A stretch of DNA of 64,000 nucleotides from an uncultured Bilophila sp. (GCA_910585945.1 CAJUHZ010000006.1:14814-78813); one strand, 5' to 3'. Positions 18,277-28,629 are shown, numbered from the stretch's first letter. Notes: generated by a model not told the origin, from the sequence alone. Numbers and translations: made by a program.

Positions 18277-18303
18277 AAAGGCCGCCCGAGGGGCGGCCTT
18301 TTG
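18277..18303. terminator. Bidirectional terminator after brnTA
   Basis: AAAAGGCCGCCC / GGGCGGCCTTTT with a GA-centred loop: a strong stem with A-run and T-run on both sides. It also faces the leftward transposase remnant. Confidence 0.8.
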
Positions 18304-18320
18304 TAGAGTTCATTTTATAA

Positions 18321-18473
18321 TTAATGGGCAATGTTTATAACTCTTTTTAATAAAATCATAGAAAAAAGATGGACAAGGTCGGTAAGCCGTTCACAATTCC
18401 AGTCCCATCTTGTTATTGTCCTTTCAAATTTGTTAAGCCATGCAAAAAGGCGTTCAACAGGGCGGGCGCATCC
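18321..18473 (-). pseudogene. C-terminal remnant of an IS5-type transposase
   Basis: The minus strand encodes about 45 residues, RPVERLFAWLNKFERTITRW then DWNCERLTDLVHLFSMILLKRVI, ending in stop at 18321. This is the end of IS5-family DDE transposases (the VERTFAWL...R...FFHLACAMIALRR pattern, carrying the catalytic Glu in VER). The frame upstream of 18473 is GC-rich and unrelated, so only the tail survives. No terminal repeats were found. It marks past insertion-sequence activity beside brnTA and the tRNA. Confidence 0.65.
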
Positions 18474-18586
18474 TGTACGGCTGGCCCGGGAAGCGCCCGA
18501 GGCTTGCCCCGATCGCGGCGCGGGCACGCCGGCGTTCGGGGCGAACCGGGGAGTTTGGGGAGATTCAGATCCGGGCGCTGGCACGC

Positions 18587-19546
18587 CTACCAGGTGACGA
18601 CCGGAGCGTCTCCGAAGGCGCTTCTGTGCCGGGCCAGGAAACTTTCCAGGGTGAAGCTGTGTTCCTGCGTGCCCTGCTGTTCCACGCAGAAGCTCGCGCA
18701 CGTTGCGCCCATGCGTGCGGCGTTGCGCACGTCAAGCCCGTGCGTCAGGCCCTTGAGCAGGCCGGAACGGTAGGCATCGCCCGCGCCCGTGGGATCGCTC
18801 ACGCGGGCGGCGGGGGCCACGCCGATGGAGCAGCTTCCCTCCGCGTCCAGAATTTCCGATCCCCTTTCGCCGTAGGTGGTGATGAGGCAGCCGGTCAGGG
18901 CGCGCAGCTCCGCCCTGGTTTTGCCGGTGGCCTTCACGATCATTTCCAGTTCATAGTCGTTGGTCAAGAGGATGGCCGAGCCGGCGATGGCGTCCACAAG
19001 GATCTGGCCGTCCGGAGACAGGCTCACGAGCGCGGCGATCGACTGCCCCGGGTCGTAAATGTAGGGCGTTTTGCGTTCCCGGAAGATACGGGGCAGGGTC
19101 TGCATGTCGTCCAGATTGCCGGGCGAGATGATGCCCCAGTCCGCCGGGGTGAGATTTTCGCCTTTCCACAGTGTCGGGCAGCGCATGGCTGCCGGATAAA
19201 AGGCGTTGATCTGGTTGCTGATTTTATCTGTAATCAGGTAGCAGACGGGCGTGAATTCATCAGGCAGAATGCGAATGCCTTCCATGGGCAGGTCCAGCGA
19301 TTCGAGGTAGGCCGCGTAGTCGGCAAAATCCTTGCCGGCGCTGGCGAGGACGTGGGGGCGCTCGCCCATGAGCGCAAGGGTATAGGCTATGTTCCCGGCG
19401 GTTCCTCCCCGTCTTTCCACCAGATCGTCGATGATGAAACTGACATTGAGGATATGCAGCTTTTCCGGCAGAATATGCGCGTCAAACGTGTCGGGAAAGT
19501 TCATGATGCGGTCAAAGGCCAGGGAGCCGGATACATAAATGGACAT
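18587..19546 (-). CDS. PfkB family sugar/nucleoside kinase (adenosine kinase-like)
   Basis: 319 residues. The N-terminus MSIYVSGSLAFDRIMNFP and GGTAGNIAYTLALMG form the substrate-lid region, and the C-terminal PfkB signature VSDPTGAGDAYRSGLLKGL holds the catalytic Asp and anion hole. ATP phosphorylates a sugar or nucleoside hydroxyl; the overall pattern is nearest to the adenosine kinase-like bacterial group, but the substrate is not certain. GGAGG lies 6 bases before the ATG at 19546. The stop of the cutA gene upstream lies 27 bases away, so they are likely one transcript. Confidence 0.85.
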   Translation of the reverse strand: MSIYVSGSLAFDRIMNFPDTFDAHILPEKLHILNVSFIIDDLVERRGGTAGNIAYTLALMGERPHVLASAGKDFADYAAYLESLDLPMEGIRILPDEFTPVCYLITDKISNQINAFYPAAMRCPTLWKGENLTPADWGIISPGNLDDMQTLPRIFRERKTPYIYDPGQSIAALVSLSPDGQILVDAIAGSAILLTNDYELEMIVKATGKTRAELRALTGCLITTYGERGSEILDAEGSCSIGVAPAARVSDPTGAGDAYRSGLLKGLTHGLDVRNAARMGATCASFCVEQQGTQEHSFTLESFLARHRSAFGDAPVVTW

Positions 19547-19572
19547 GGAAAACCTCCGGGATAAATGGTCAA

Positions 19573-19884
19573 TCATGCTGTGCAGGCGGCGATCCAGTCA
19601 AGAAAGTCCGTGGTTCCCGCGGCAATGGGCACAGCGATGATGCAGGGGGTTTCGTAACTGTGGAGTTCACGCACGCACGCGGCCAGGGCAGGGAAGCGTT
19701 CTTCCTCGCTTTGGGCCACAAGCGGGATTTCTCCGGCCTTGCGCACCTCCCCCTTCCAGCGGTACACGGAACGCATGGGCGCGAGGATGTTGACTCCGGC
19801 CGCCAGCCGGCGTTCCACAAGTTCGACGGCGATCCGCTCCGCCTCGGCAGGATCGGCCGCGGTCATGTACACAAGCAGAGCCAT
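19573..19884 (-). CDS. cutA: Divalent cation tolerance protein CutA
   Basis: 103 residues, normal for CutA1. The family features LVYMTAADPAEAERIAVELVERRLAAGVNI, SVYRWKGEVRKAGEIPLVAQSEEE and the HSYETPCIIAVPI strand are intact. CutA1 is a ferredoxin-like trimer linked to copper and divalent metal tolerance. GGAGGG lies before the ATG at 19884. Its 5' end faces nth with 38 bases between the two starts, so the promoters overlap. Confidence 0.92.
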   Translation of the reverse strand: MALLVYMTAADPAEAERIAVELVERRLAAGVNILAPMRSVYRWKGEVRKAGEIPLVAQSEEERFPALAACVRELHSYETPCIIAVPIAAGTTDFLDWIAACTA

Positions 19885-19922
19885 GAATACCCTCCCTTTC
19901 AGGGAATCCGGAAGGAGACTAT

Positions 19923-20567
19923 ATGACGCTTCATCAACGCGCAAGCCGTGTGCTTGCCGCGCTCAAGCGCCGCTACCCTTCGCTCGACATGCACCTGGCG
20001 GCGGAAAGCGCCTGGGAACTGCTGGTGGCCACGGTGCTGGCCGCTCAATGCACGGATGCGCGGGTGAACACCGTGACGCCCGAACTTTTCCGCCGCTGGC
20101 CCGGCCCGGCGGACTTGGCTGAGGCTTCGCCGGAAGATCTCGAAGAGGTGATCCGATCCACCGGTTTTTATCACAGCAAGGCCAAACATCTGATCGCGGC
20201 GGCCCGCCGGGTTCGGGACGTGTACGACGGTGAAACGCCGCGTACCATGGCCGATCTTGTCACCTTGCCGGGCGTGGCCCGCAAAACGGCCAATGTGGTT
20301 CTGTGGGGCGGCTACGGCATCAATGAGGGACTTGCCGTGGACACCCACGTCAAGCGCATCGCCTTCCGCCTCGGCCTTACCACGCATACCGATCCGGTGG
20401 ATGTGGAACGGGATCTCATGGAGCTTTTCCCCCGCGAGGAGTGGGGCGGCGTCAATCATCGCATGGTGTGGTTCGGCAGACATGTATGCATGGCCAGAAA
20501 GCCGCGCTGCGCCGAGTGCGAGATGGGCGACTTCTGCCCGGCCTGCACGGCGGGCATGGCGCCCTGA
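19923..20567 (+). CDS. nth: Endonuclease III
   Basis: 214 residues, full length. It is a DNA glycosylase/AP-lyase that removes oxidised pyrimidines in base excision repair. The helix-hairpin-helix LPGVARKTANVV contains the catalytic K121, and the catalytic Asp is D140 in AVDTHVKR. The C-terminal C-x6-C-x2-C-x5-C set (CMARKPRCAECEMGDFC) binds the 4Fe-4S cluster. GGAGA lies upstream of the ATG. Confidence 0.96.
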   Translation: MTLHQRASRVLAALKRRYPSLDMHLAAESAWELLVATVLAAQCTDARVNTVTPELFRRWPGPADLAEASPEDLEEVIRSTGFYHSKAKHLIAAARRVRDVYDGETPRTMADLVTLPGVARKTANVVLWGGYGINEGLAVDTHVKRIAFRLGLTTHTDPVDVERDLMELFPREEWGGVNHRMVWFGRHVCMARKPRCAECEMGDFCPACTAGMAP

Positions 20568-20696
20568 GCGTGCGGCTTCCGCCGAATGTCGGCCAGTCGC
20601 GCGAGAAACGCCAGCGCCTGACCTGGCGCTTTGCGCCTTGCATTGTCAGGTGATTGATTATATACGCTTACGCAGGCGAGAAGCCGGAGGGGATGT

Positions 20697-21668
20697 ATGA
20701 GCCAGACGAATATCCTGCTCGAATCGGGTTCGAATGAGCTTGAAATTATTGAATTTATTATCGACGAGGTCATGCCGGACGGGACGGTGTACCAGGGCTT
20801 CTACGGCATGAACGTCGCCAAGGTGCTGGAAATCATCCGCCGGCCCGTGATCACGGGCGTTCCCAGCAAGCATCATGCGGCAGTTCTCGGCACATTCAAT
20901 CTGCGCGGGCGCGTTCTCCCTCTTGTCGACCTTGCGCGCTGGTTCGGAAAGGGGCTGGTGGAGAACGACGGGCAGAAAGTCATTGTGTCCGAATTCAGCG
21001 GGGTGGTCACCGCCTTTCTTGTTTCCGGCGTCAACCGCATCCACCGCCTCAACTGGAATCAGGTGGAAGCGCCCGGCCGCCATGTCCAGACCTACAGCAA
21101 CGACAGCATCACCGGCGTGATCCGCTTCGAGGACCGGATTCTGTTCATCCTCGACATGGAGCGCATCATCACCTCCATGGACGGCAACCTGAACATGTCC
21201 AAGCTTGCCGAAAAGGTGGGCGACGAAGATGACACTGGCGTCCCGGACGCGAAGGATTTCCATGTCCTGATAGCGGACGACTCTTCCTCCATCCGCAACA
21301 TGATCGCGGCCACGCTGGAGCGTGTGGGGTACCGCGTCACCCGGACAGCCAGCGGCAAGGAGGCGTGGGACGTTCTCTGCATCTGGAAACGGGAAGCGGA
21401 AGAAGAGCATGTCGATATCGCGGAAAAGGTGCAGCTTGTCATTTCCGATATTGAAATGCCCGAAATGGACGGGCACGCGCTGACGCGGCATATCAAGACC
21501 GATCCGGTTCTGCAAAAGATCCCGGTCGTGCTGTTCTCGTCGCTGATCACGGACGCCTTGCGCCACAAGGGCGAATCCGTGGGCGCGGACGATCAGATTT
21601 CCAAGCCGGATCTCCCCACGCTCACCCGGAGGGTACGCAGTTTTATCGCGTCGAAGCTCGGGCGCTAG
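20697..21668 (+). CDS. cheV: Chemotaxis protein CheV
   Basis: 323 residues: an N-terminal CheW-like domain (about 15-170, with NLRGRVLPLVDLARWF) and a C-terminal receiver domain (about 185-320) with the acidic pair IADDSSSIR, phospho-acceptor Asp in VISDIEMPEMDG and the conserved Lys in QISKPD. CheV couples chemoreceptors to CheA and is tuned by phosphorylation. AGGGG lies 8 bases upstream of the ATG. No other che gene is nearby, so it is an orphan. Confidence 0.92.
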   Translation: MSQTNILLESGSNELEIIEFIIDEVMPDGTVYQGFYGMNVAKVLEIIRRPVITGVPSKHHAAVLGTFNLRGRVLPLVDLARWFGKGLVENDGQKVIVSEFSGVVTAFLVSGVNRIHRLNWNQVEAPGRHVQTYSNDSITGVIRFEDRILFILDMERIITSMDGNLNMSKLAEKVGDEDDTGVPDAKDFHVLIADDSSSIRNMIAATLERVGYRVTRTASGKEAWDVLCIWKREAEEEHVDIAEKVQLVISDIEMPEMDGHALTRHIKTDPVLQKIPVVLFSSLITDALRHKGESVGADDQISKPDLPTLTRRVRSFIASKLGR

Positions 21669-21956
21669 GGTCAGGCTCGTTTCTCATGCAAGCGCCGTCC
21701 GCGAAGCCGGTTTTTTCCGGCCGGCAAGACGCGGGGCGATTATTGGACGAAGCTGTATTGCCTGCTGCCGATGTTGGGCTTGAATGCCGCCGGACGCGAC
21801 AAGGCGGTTTTGCGGCAGGCGGATTGATGATGCCTGATCCTGGTTCCCCTGTGCAAGCGGAACCAGGGACGGCCTTTGCGTACACGGCTTCATGAGACGG
21901 ATGCGCTGGAAGCAACTGCCCTGATGGAAAAAGCGGCAAGGTTGCGCCTGGTGTAA

Positions 21957-22200
21957 CTCATTTCATAATTCAGCCCAAAGGCTGAATTATGAAGAACATT
22001 CGCCAAAAAACGTGGTTTTTCGCGAATGAACCCGGCTACGCCGCCGCAAAACCCTTACGGGTTTTGTAGTGTCTGCTTACGTAGACATTAGAGCATTTGT
22101 CTGATGAAATCAGGTAAATGCTCTGTTGTCCGCTTACGCGGACAATCGCGCCGAATGAGCGGAAAAACCACGCTTTTTCCGCGAAATGATGGCGGCGAAC
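21957..22200. repeat. Composite palindromic repeat (family A), copy 1
   Basis: The unit starts CATTTCATAATTCAGCC, passes through the AAAAAACGTGGTTTTT palindrome at about 22003-22020, a GTCTGCTTACGTAGAC block, an AGAGCATTT/AAATGCTCT inverted repeat, a GTCCGCTTACGCGGAC block and a second, inverted AAAACCACGCTTTTT. Related units are at 25981, 41729, 41877 and 45987. Bases 21690-21850 carry a family C palindrome. I see no gene in the 583-base gap 21669-22251. Confidence 0.75.
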
Positions 22201-22251
22201 AGATTGAAAATTTATATTTTCAATCGAGAAATGCTATAGTGAAAAGGCGGA

Positions 22252-22830
22252 TCAGGAGAGCTTCCCGCCAGTGAAAATCGGGAGTTGATCCGGAGCCAGA
22301 TCCCGAAGGCGCGGGGCGGCGGCGTCCTTGGCGGAGATGATTGGCGCGAGATCCGCGGGCCAGACGACGCCCACGTCGGGATCGTTCCAGGCAAAGCCGG
22401 CATCCTGCTCGGGCTTGTAGACTTCCGTGCATTTGTACATGAAGTCGGCCACATCGGAGAGCACGCAGAAGCCGTGCGCGTAGCCCGCCGGAAGCCAGAG
22501 CTGGCAGTGCGTTTCGTCGTCCAGAATGGTTCCGAACCATTGGCCGAATGTGGGCGAGCCGCGCCGGATATCCACAGCCACGTCAAAGACGCGCCCTCTG
22601 GTGACAAAGACCAGCTTCCCCTGTGCGTCCGGGTGCTGGTAGTGCAGGCCGCGCACCGTGCCTCGTGCGGATCGGGAATGGTTGTCCTGCACAAAGGGTT
22701 GGGTGAGACCGGCCGCGGCATAGGCTCCTTCCCGGAACAATTCCAGAAAAAAGCCCCTGTGATCGCCAAAAACGCGGGGCTTGAACAGCAGCACGCCGGG
22801 GAGGGACGTTTCTTCAACAGCGAGGGACAT
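22252..22830 (-). CDS. rfbC: dTDP-4-dehydrorhamnose 3,5-epimerase
   Basis: 192 residues. It epimerises dTDP-4-keto-6-deoxyglucose at C3 and C5 on the way to dTDP-L-rhamnose. The cupin core shows FGDHRGFFLELFREGAY, QDNHSRSARGTVRGLHYQ (active-site His), VFDVAVDIRRGSPTFG and PAGYAHGFCVLSD. GGAGG lies 8 bases before the ATG at 22830; an in-frame start 48 bases further up has no site. It diverges from rfbA, and rfbB and rfbD are absent from the window. Confidence 0.93.
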   Translation of the reverse strand: MSLAVEETSLPGVLLFKPRVFGDHRGFFLELFREGAYAAAGLTQPFVQDNHSRSARGTVRGLHYQHPDAQGKLVFVTRGRVFDVAVDIRRGSPTFGQWFGTILDDETHCQLWLPAGYAHGFCVLSDVADFMYKCTEVYKPEQDAGFAWNDPDVGVVWPADLAPIISAKDAAAPRLRDLAPDQLPIFTGGKLS

Positions 22831-22983
22831 ATCCGTTGCCTCCGTGCGGGGATATTGCGTCCGGTGGAAGCCCGGCACACATGAACCGGGGCCTGGAGCA
22901 GAGTCGCGCCGACCTGCCGGGCAGGAAGTTCAACATAGCGATTTTTACGGAAAGAATAAAGCGTCTAACATCCTGGAGTTCGT

Positions 22984-23883
22984 ATGGCGGCGCAGTGGAA
23001 AGGCATTGTTCTGGCGGGCGGGGCGGGCACGCGGCTGTTCCCCCTGACCCTGAGCGTGAGCAAACAGCTCATGCCCATTTACGACAAACCCATGATTTAT
23101 TACCCTCTTTCGGTGCTGCTTCTGTCCGGCATCCGGGAGATCGTCATCATTTCCACGCCGGAGCACCTGCCGTTGTACGAAAGGTTGCTTGGCGACGGGA
23201 GCCAGTGGGGCTGCTCCTTCACCTATGTCGAACAACCCCGTCCCGAGGGGCTGGCCCAGGCGTTTCTTCTGGCCGAACCCTGGATCAGGGGTTGCCGGGT
23301 CTGCCTTATCCTCGGAGACAACGTCTTTTACGGACAGGGCTTGCACAAAATGCTGCAACACGCCATACGGCGGGAAAAGGGCGCGACAGTCTTCGGCTAT
23401 CATGTGAAAGATCCCGAACGCTACGGCGTGGTGGAATTTGACGATCAGGGCCGGGTGCTTTCCATAGAGGAAAAACCGGAGCGCCCCAGATCCAATTACG
23501 CCGTGACCGGGCTGTACTACTACGATCCGGATATCGTCGACATTGCCCGTGATGTCCGGCCTTCCGCCCGCGGCGAACTGGAGATCACCGACGTGAACAA
23601 CGCCTACCTTGCGCGCGGCGACCTGCATGTGGAAACCCTCGGACGCGGCATCGCCTGGCTGGACACGGGCACGCACGATTCGCTCCTGGCCGCGGCGGGA
23701 TTTGTGCAATCCGTCGAAAAGCGGCAGGGACTCAAGGTGGCCTGTCTGGAAGAAATCGCCTGGCGCAAGGGCTTCATCAGCGGAGAACAGGTTCGCAAAC
23801 TCGCGGCGGCGCTCGACAAGACCGACTACGGCCGCTATCTTCTGGAAATTGTGGAGAACAAGGGGTACCGCTGGGAACCCTAG
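22984..23883 (+). CDS. rfbA: Glucose-1-phosphate thymidylyltransferase
   Basis: 299 residues. It makes dTDP-glucose from dTTP and glucose-1-phosphate, the first step of the dTDP-sugar pathway. The nucleotide loop GGAGTRLFPLTLSVSKQLMPIYDKPMIYYPLS and the EKPERPRSNYAVTGLYYYD segment are diagnostic. TGGAG lies 5 bases before the ATG. The 153-base gap to the divergent rfbC start must hold both promoters. Confidence 0.95.
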   Translation: MAAQWKGIVLAGGAGTRLFPLTLSVSKQLMPIYDKPMIYYPLSVLLLSGIREIVIISTPEHLPLYERLLGDGSQWGCSFTYVEQPRPEGLAQAFLLAEPWIRGCRVCLILGDNVFYGQGLHKMLQHAIRREKGATVFGYHVKDPERYGVVEFDDQGRVLSIEEKPERPRSNYAVTGLYYYDPDIVDIARDVRPSARGELEITDVNNAYLARGDLHVETLGRGIAWLDTGTHDSLLAAAGFVQSVEKRQGLKVACLEEIAWRKGFISGEQVRKLAAALDKTDYGRYLLEIVENKGYRWEP

Positions 23884-23892
23884 TCAGCCCTT

Positions 23893-23968
23893 ATGAATAG
23901 CCTGCCGCAAGGCCGCCGGATGCAAAAAGACGGCTTTGCGGCCGGCGTTTTCATGAGGGCTGACCCCG
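23893..23968. repeat. Palindromic repeat (family C), copy downstream of rfbA
   Basis: GCCGCAAGGCCG / CGGCTTTGCGGC makes an imperfect 12-base stem around GATGCAAAAAG, followed by TTTTC and CATGAGGG. It probably serves as the convergent terminator of rfbA and the leftward membrane-protein gene. Related palindromes lie near 8-60, 21690-21850, 28540-28605, 43866-43915, 46975-47025 and 50862-50920. Confidence 0.6.
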
Positions 23969-23976
23969 GGAAGGCG

Positions 23977-24972
23977 TTACTCTCGGCGGCCCGGCGCGTC
24001 CGTGCGAGTGGGAACGGCGTCCGTGTCAATGATTTCACCTTCTTGCGGGGCATCCCTGTGCGTCGTGCTCGGCGTTTGGGACACGCCCGATTCGCCCGAT
24101 CCGCTCGGGCCTTCCGATTCACTCGGGGCGTTTGGCGGGAGCGGGCCGGTTTCGGCCTGGGGAAGGGCGCGCGTGCTCCCACAGTCCAGAGCGCCGGGCG
24201 CATTCGGGGCGTCCGCGGGCAGGAGACGGCATTCGGTGTGGGGGGCGTGGCGGGCGTCCAGCAGAACCATGCCGGTCCGTTCGAGCACGTCGCGGCGGAA
24301 GGCATATTCGGCCTCCATCTGACGGAGCTTGTAGTGCGCGGCCGCGCGTACCGCGTAACTGACGATCCATGCCGCGGTGAATCCGCCGACAAGCCAGATG
24401 GCGATGGTCTGAAAGGAATCCCCGATTTTGAGCAGCAGGGCAAGGACGCCGTCCAGGTAATACACGGCCACGCCGATGAGCACGACGGCCAGGAGCACAA
24501 GGATGGTGGGCGCGCCGTGCACCAGCGCGTACAGGGCGCGCACTCTGGGGGGCACGTTTTCAAGCGCGTCCTCTCCCCCTCCTGCCGGGCGTGAAAACAC
24601 GAGGCCGACAAGCTGTACAAGCAGCAGGATCACGGCCGGGGCCACCAGCATGGCCACAAGGTAGCCGAGCCACGGGAAATGAAACTGCGGCGTTCCGTCC
24701 GCCCCTACCGTGGCGTTGGTGATGCTGTGGATGACGGCCCCGAGGGTGATGGCGAGTTCCGCCAGCACAATGCCCGTCACCATATACAAAGCGATTTGTT
24801 TTTCTTCCTTTTCAGAAAAACGCTGGCCAAAAAGAAGCGGCTTGCGCGCTCCCCCGGAGCGAGTGCCGGCCGGCTCGCCCTTGTCCTCGGGCCGGCCGGT
24901 GGCCCTGTCTGTCTGATTCGCCGCGCCGGCTCCGGGCGTGCTTCTCGTTGTTTCACTCCGCGGTTCGGTCAT
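23977..24972 (-). CDS. Unknown four-helix membrane protein
   Basis: 331 residues from the ATG at 24972 (GGAGA 7 bases upstream). A charged cytoplasmic-type N-terminus of 60 residues is followed by four hydrophobic segments: IALYMVTGIVLAELAITLGAVI, LVAMLVAPAVILLLVQLVGLVF, ILVLLAVVLIGVAVYYLDGVLALLL and IAIWLVGGFTAAWIVSYAV. The C-terminal 110 residues are low-complexity Pro/Ser/Glu-rich. No family is recognised. It lies downstream of rplU-rpmA, separated by a strong terminator, so it needs its own promoter. Confidence 0.7.
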   Translation of the reverse strand: MTEPRSETTRSTPGAGAANQTDRATGRPEDKGEPAGTRSGGARKPLLFGQRFSEKEEKQIALYMVTGIVLAELAITLGAVIHSITNATVGADGTPQFHFPWLGYLVAMLVAPAVILLLVQLVGLVFSRPAGGGEDALENVPPRVRALYALVHGAPTILVLLAVVLIGVAVYYLDGVLALLLKIGDSFQTIAIWLVGGFTAAWIVSYAVRAAAHYKLRQMEAEYAFRRDVLERTGMVLLDARHAPHTECRLLPADAPNAPGALDCGSTRALPQAETGPLPPNAPSESEGPSGSGESGVSQTPSTTHRDAPQEGEIIDTDAVPTRTDAPGRRE

Positions 24973-25031
24973 GGCGGAATCTCCATTGCACCTGAAATGG
25001 TTGCGGGAAGGGGAGCCTGGCGTGACAACGT

Positions 25032-25072
25032 GCAAAAAGGCTCCAGCGACGATATCACCGGAGCCTTTTTGC
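25032..25072. terminator. Terminator of rplU-rpmA
   Basis: GCAAAAAGGCTCC / GGAGCCTTTTTGC is a perfect 13-base stem with a 15-base loop and a T-run on the minus strand, about 100 bases past rpmA. Confidence 0.85.
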
Positions 25073-25169
25073 ACGCCGTCACAACGGCTGAAAAGACAAA
25101 ATTCGGGAGCGGATTCCGATTGTTCGGCCCGGCCCCGGCGGCGTTGCCGCGTTGGGGAAGCTGAAACGG

Positions 25170-25445
25170 CTACTCGGCCGCGGCGGCGGGCAGAATGTGC
25201 ACGCGGGTGTGTTCCTTGCGTTTGCGCACAAAGGTTTCGTACTTGACCACGCCGTCGACTTTGGCGAACAGCGTGTAGTCACGGCCCATCCCCACGTTCT
25301 GGCCGGGGTACACCCGCGTGCCGAGCTGCCGGATGAGGATGTTGCCCGCGAGAACCGACTGGCCGCCGAAACGCTTCACGCCGCGGCGCTGGGACTGACT
25401 GTCGCGGCCGTTGCGCGAACTGCCGCCTGCTTTTTTGTGGGCCAT
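25170..25445 (-). CDS. rpmA: 50S ribosomal protein L27
   Basis: 91 residues. The N-terminus MAHKKAGGSSRNGRDSQSQR and the GVKRFGGQSVLAGNILIRQLGT block are the L27 signature; the tail reaches the peptidyl-transferase centre. AAGGAG lies before the ATG. It is the second gene of an rplU-rpmA operon with a 29-base spacer. Confidence 0.98.
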   Translation of the reverse strand: MAHKKAGGSSRNGRDSQSQRRGVKRFGGQSVLAGNILIRQLGTRVYPGQNVGMGRDYTLFAKVDGVVKYETFVRKRKEHTRVHILPAAAAE

Positions 25446-25474
25446 GAGAAAATCTCCTTATAACGGCGTCAGGC

Positions 25475-25783
25475 TTACGCCTGGATGCCGGTCACCTGAA
25501 TGGCGGTATAATCCTGCCGATGCCCCTGAAGCTTGCGGGAGTCGTTCCGGCGCCATTTTTTGAAGACCAGAATCTTTTCGCCGCGTCCGTGCTCCAGAAC
25601 CCTGGCCGTCACCTTGGCGTTCTCAACGTACGGCGCGCCGATCTTCACCTCGCCGCCGCCGATCATGAGTACCTTGTCGATGGACACTTCGCTGTCCGCT
25701 TCGGCGGCCAGCTTGTCCACAAGGATCCTGGAACCTTCTTCGACGCGGAACTGCTTGCCGCCCGTTTCGATGATCGCGTACAT
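25475..25783 (-). CDS. rplU: 50S ribosomal protein L21
   Basis: 102 residues. MYAIIETGGKQFRVEEGSRILVDKL and the C-terminal FKKWRRNDSRKLQGHRQDYTAIQVTGI are diagnostic of L21, which binds 23S rRNA. The ATG at 25783 follows GGAGG by about 8 bases. Confidence 0.98.
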   Translation of the reverse strand: MYAIIETGGKQFRVEEGSRILVDKLAAEADSEVSIDKVLMIGGGEVKIGAPYVENAKVTARVLEHGRGEKILVFKKWRRNDSRKLQGHRQDYTAIQVTGIQA

Positions 25784-25812
25784 GAATGAACCTCCAAAAA
25801 AAGAGAAACCGG

Positions 25813-25842
25813 ACAATAGACGCTCTTGCGAGCTTCTGTCAA
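25813..25842 (-). promoter_or_regulatory. Sigma-70 promoter of rplU-rpmA
   Basis: On the minus strand TTGACA and TATTGT are separated by 18 bases; the spacer holds a GCTCGCAAGAGC palindrome. The -10 ends 30 bases before the rplU ATG. Confidence 0.65.
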
Positions 25843-25980
25843 GCCTTTTGGGAGCGGCGCGCGCATCCTTCGCGCCCGGCGAGCGCTGGCGTTCTTCACC
25901 CTCCGTGCGCCCCTGCCGGCGGCCGAGCCGGAAGCGGGCCGAAACGCGCCTTTCACGAGGCGCTTCCCTGCACTTCTACA

Positions 25981-26130
25981 ACTCATTTCATGATTCAGCC
26001 TTGAGGCTGAATCACGAAGATCATTCGCCAAAAAACGCGGTTTTTGGCTCATTCACGGCGCTTTTCGCGCCGCGCCAGACTGGCGTCTGGCGTTGGAAGT
26101 CATTTCATGGGAATCATGAAATGACTTCCA
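25981..26130. repeat. Composite palindromic repeat (family A), copy 2
   Basis: Same order as the copy at 45987: CATTTCATGATTCAGCC, TTCGCCAAAAAACGCGGTTTTT, GGCGCTTTTCGCGCC hairpin, CCAGACTGGCGTCTGG hairpin, then a CATTTCAT..ATGAAATG palindrome. It occupies most of the gap between rplU and groES. I saw no CIRCE element and no convincing heat-shock promoter in 26131-26382. Confidence 0.8.
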
Positions 26131-26382
26131 ATGAAGGCCCGAGCAGGGGGAAAGCGGAACCGGAGCGCACGAGGACCGCGCGGACGCCCCTTCCCGCAAA
26201 AAAGTGATTCTGTAACCTGGTAAATTTGATATGCTTTTTTTGAAAAGAACGAAAAAAGAAAAAAAAGTCCCCTTCCCCCCCTTCCCAAGTTCGCGGAGGG
26301 GATTATTTATCCAGACGACTTCCGGAGAACACCTTGTTCGGGCCGGAGCAACGCAAACAATACCGTATGGAGGATAGTCGTC

Positions 26383-26670
26383 ATGAGTCTGAAGCCCCTG
26401 AATGACCGCGTTCTTGTCAAGCGCCTCGAATCCGAAGAAAAGACCGCCGGCGGTCTGTACATTCCCGACACCGCCAAGGAAAAGCCCTCCCGCGGGGAAG
26501 TGGTGGCGGCCGGCCCCGGCAAGCGCGCGGACGACGGCAAGCTTGTCCCCATGGCGGTGAAGGCCGGGGATCTCGTGCTGTTCAACAAGTACGCCGGCAC
26601 CGAAGTCAAGCTTGACGGCGTGGAGCACCTGGTGATGCGTGAGGACGATATCCTGGCCGTCATCGAGTAG
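26383..26670 (+). CDS. groES: Co-chaperonin GroES
   Basis: 95 residues. LKPLNDRVLVKRLESEEKTAGGLYIPDTAKEKPSRGEV contains the mobile loop, and VLFNKYAGTEVKLDGVEHLVMREDDILAVIE is the conserved end. It caps GroEL during protein folding. GGAGGA lies before the ATG. The groEL start is 98 bases beyond its stop. Confidence 0.98.
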   Translation: MSLKPLNDRVLVKRLESEEKTAGGLYIPDTAKEKPSRGEVVAAGPGKRADDGKLVPMAVKAGDLVLFNKYAGTEVKLDGVEHLVMREDDILAVIE

Positions 26671-26768
26671 GATCGTTCGGGATTCGGATCGGCCGACGAC
26701 GTTTTTCTCCGGTGTTTCGCCGGAACGCACATTCGCAGATTTTTGCCTTGCAGAGAAGGAGATTCCCC

Positions 26769-28415
<1,647 letters not shown>

Positions 28416-28442
28416 GCCATTCCCATCCAAATATATGCAGGG

Positions 28443-28508
28443 GCCGCCGCACGCGGCGGCTTTTGCCCTTGCCGGATGCCCGGCGGGTTTCGGCCTGCCG
28501 GGTTTTTT
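28443..28508 (+). terminator. Tandem terminators of groESL
   Basis: The first hairpin is GCCGCCGC / GCGGCGGC then TTTT (28443-28464). The second is CCCGGCGGG / CCTGCCGGG then TTTTTT (28479-28508). Confidence 0.85.
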
Positions 28509-28539
28509 GTCGCCCGATAAAAATCAGCTCAGGCTCGGC

Positions 28540-28605
28540 CCTCATGAAAACCTCTCCGCGAACAGCCGGACGCAAAAAGGCGGTTTTGCGGCAGGCGGGT
28601 TGATG
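28540..28605. repeat. Palindromic repeat (family C), copy upstream of the cysteine hydrolase
   Basis: CATGAAAACC...GCCGGACGCAAAAAGGCGG, TTTTGCGGCAGGCGGGTTGATGAG. The same block recurs almost unchanged at 43866-43910. Confidence 0.6.
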
Positions 28606-28629
28606 AGCCTGCCCCTCAAGGAGGCCGCT

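Noticed and set aside
17541..18303. Integration at tRNA-Gly with attL/attR
   Set aside because: No second copy of the tRNA 3' end and no integrase gene could be found in the window.
18473..18701. Extension of the transposase frame upstream of 18473 on the minus strand
   Set aside because: This part reads as a GC-rich shadow of the PfkB-type kinase 3' end and shares nothing with transposases.
26131..26382. CIRCE/HrcA operator or sigma-32 promoter before groES
   Set aside because: No TTAGCACTC-N9-GAGTGCTAA and no heat-shock -35/-10 pair with correct spacing could be seen.
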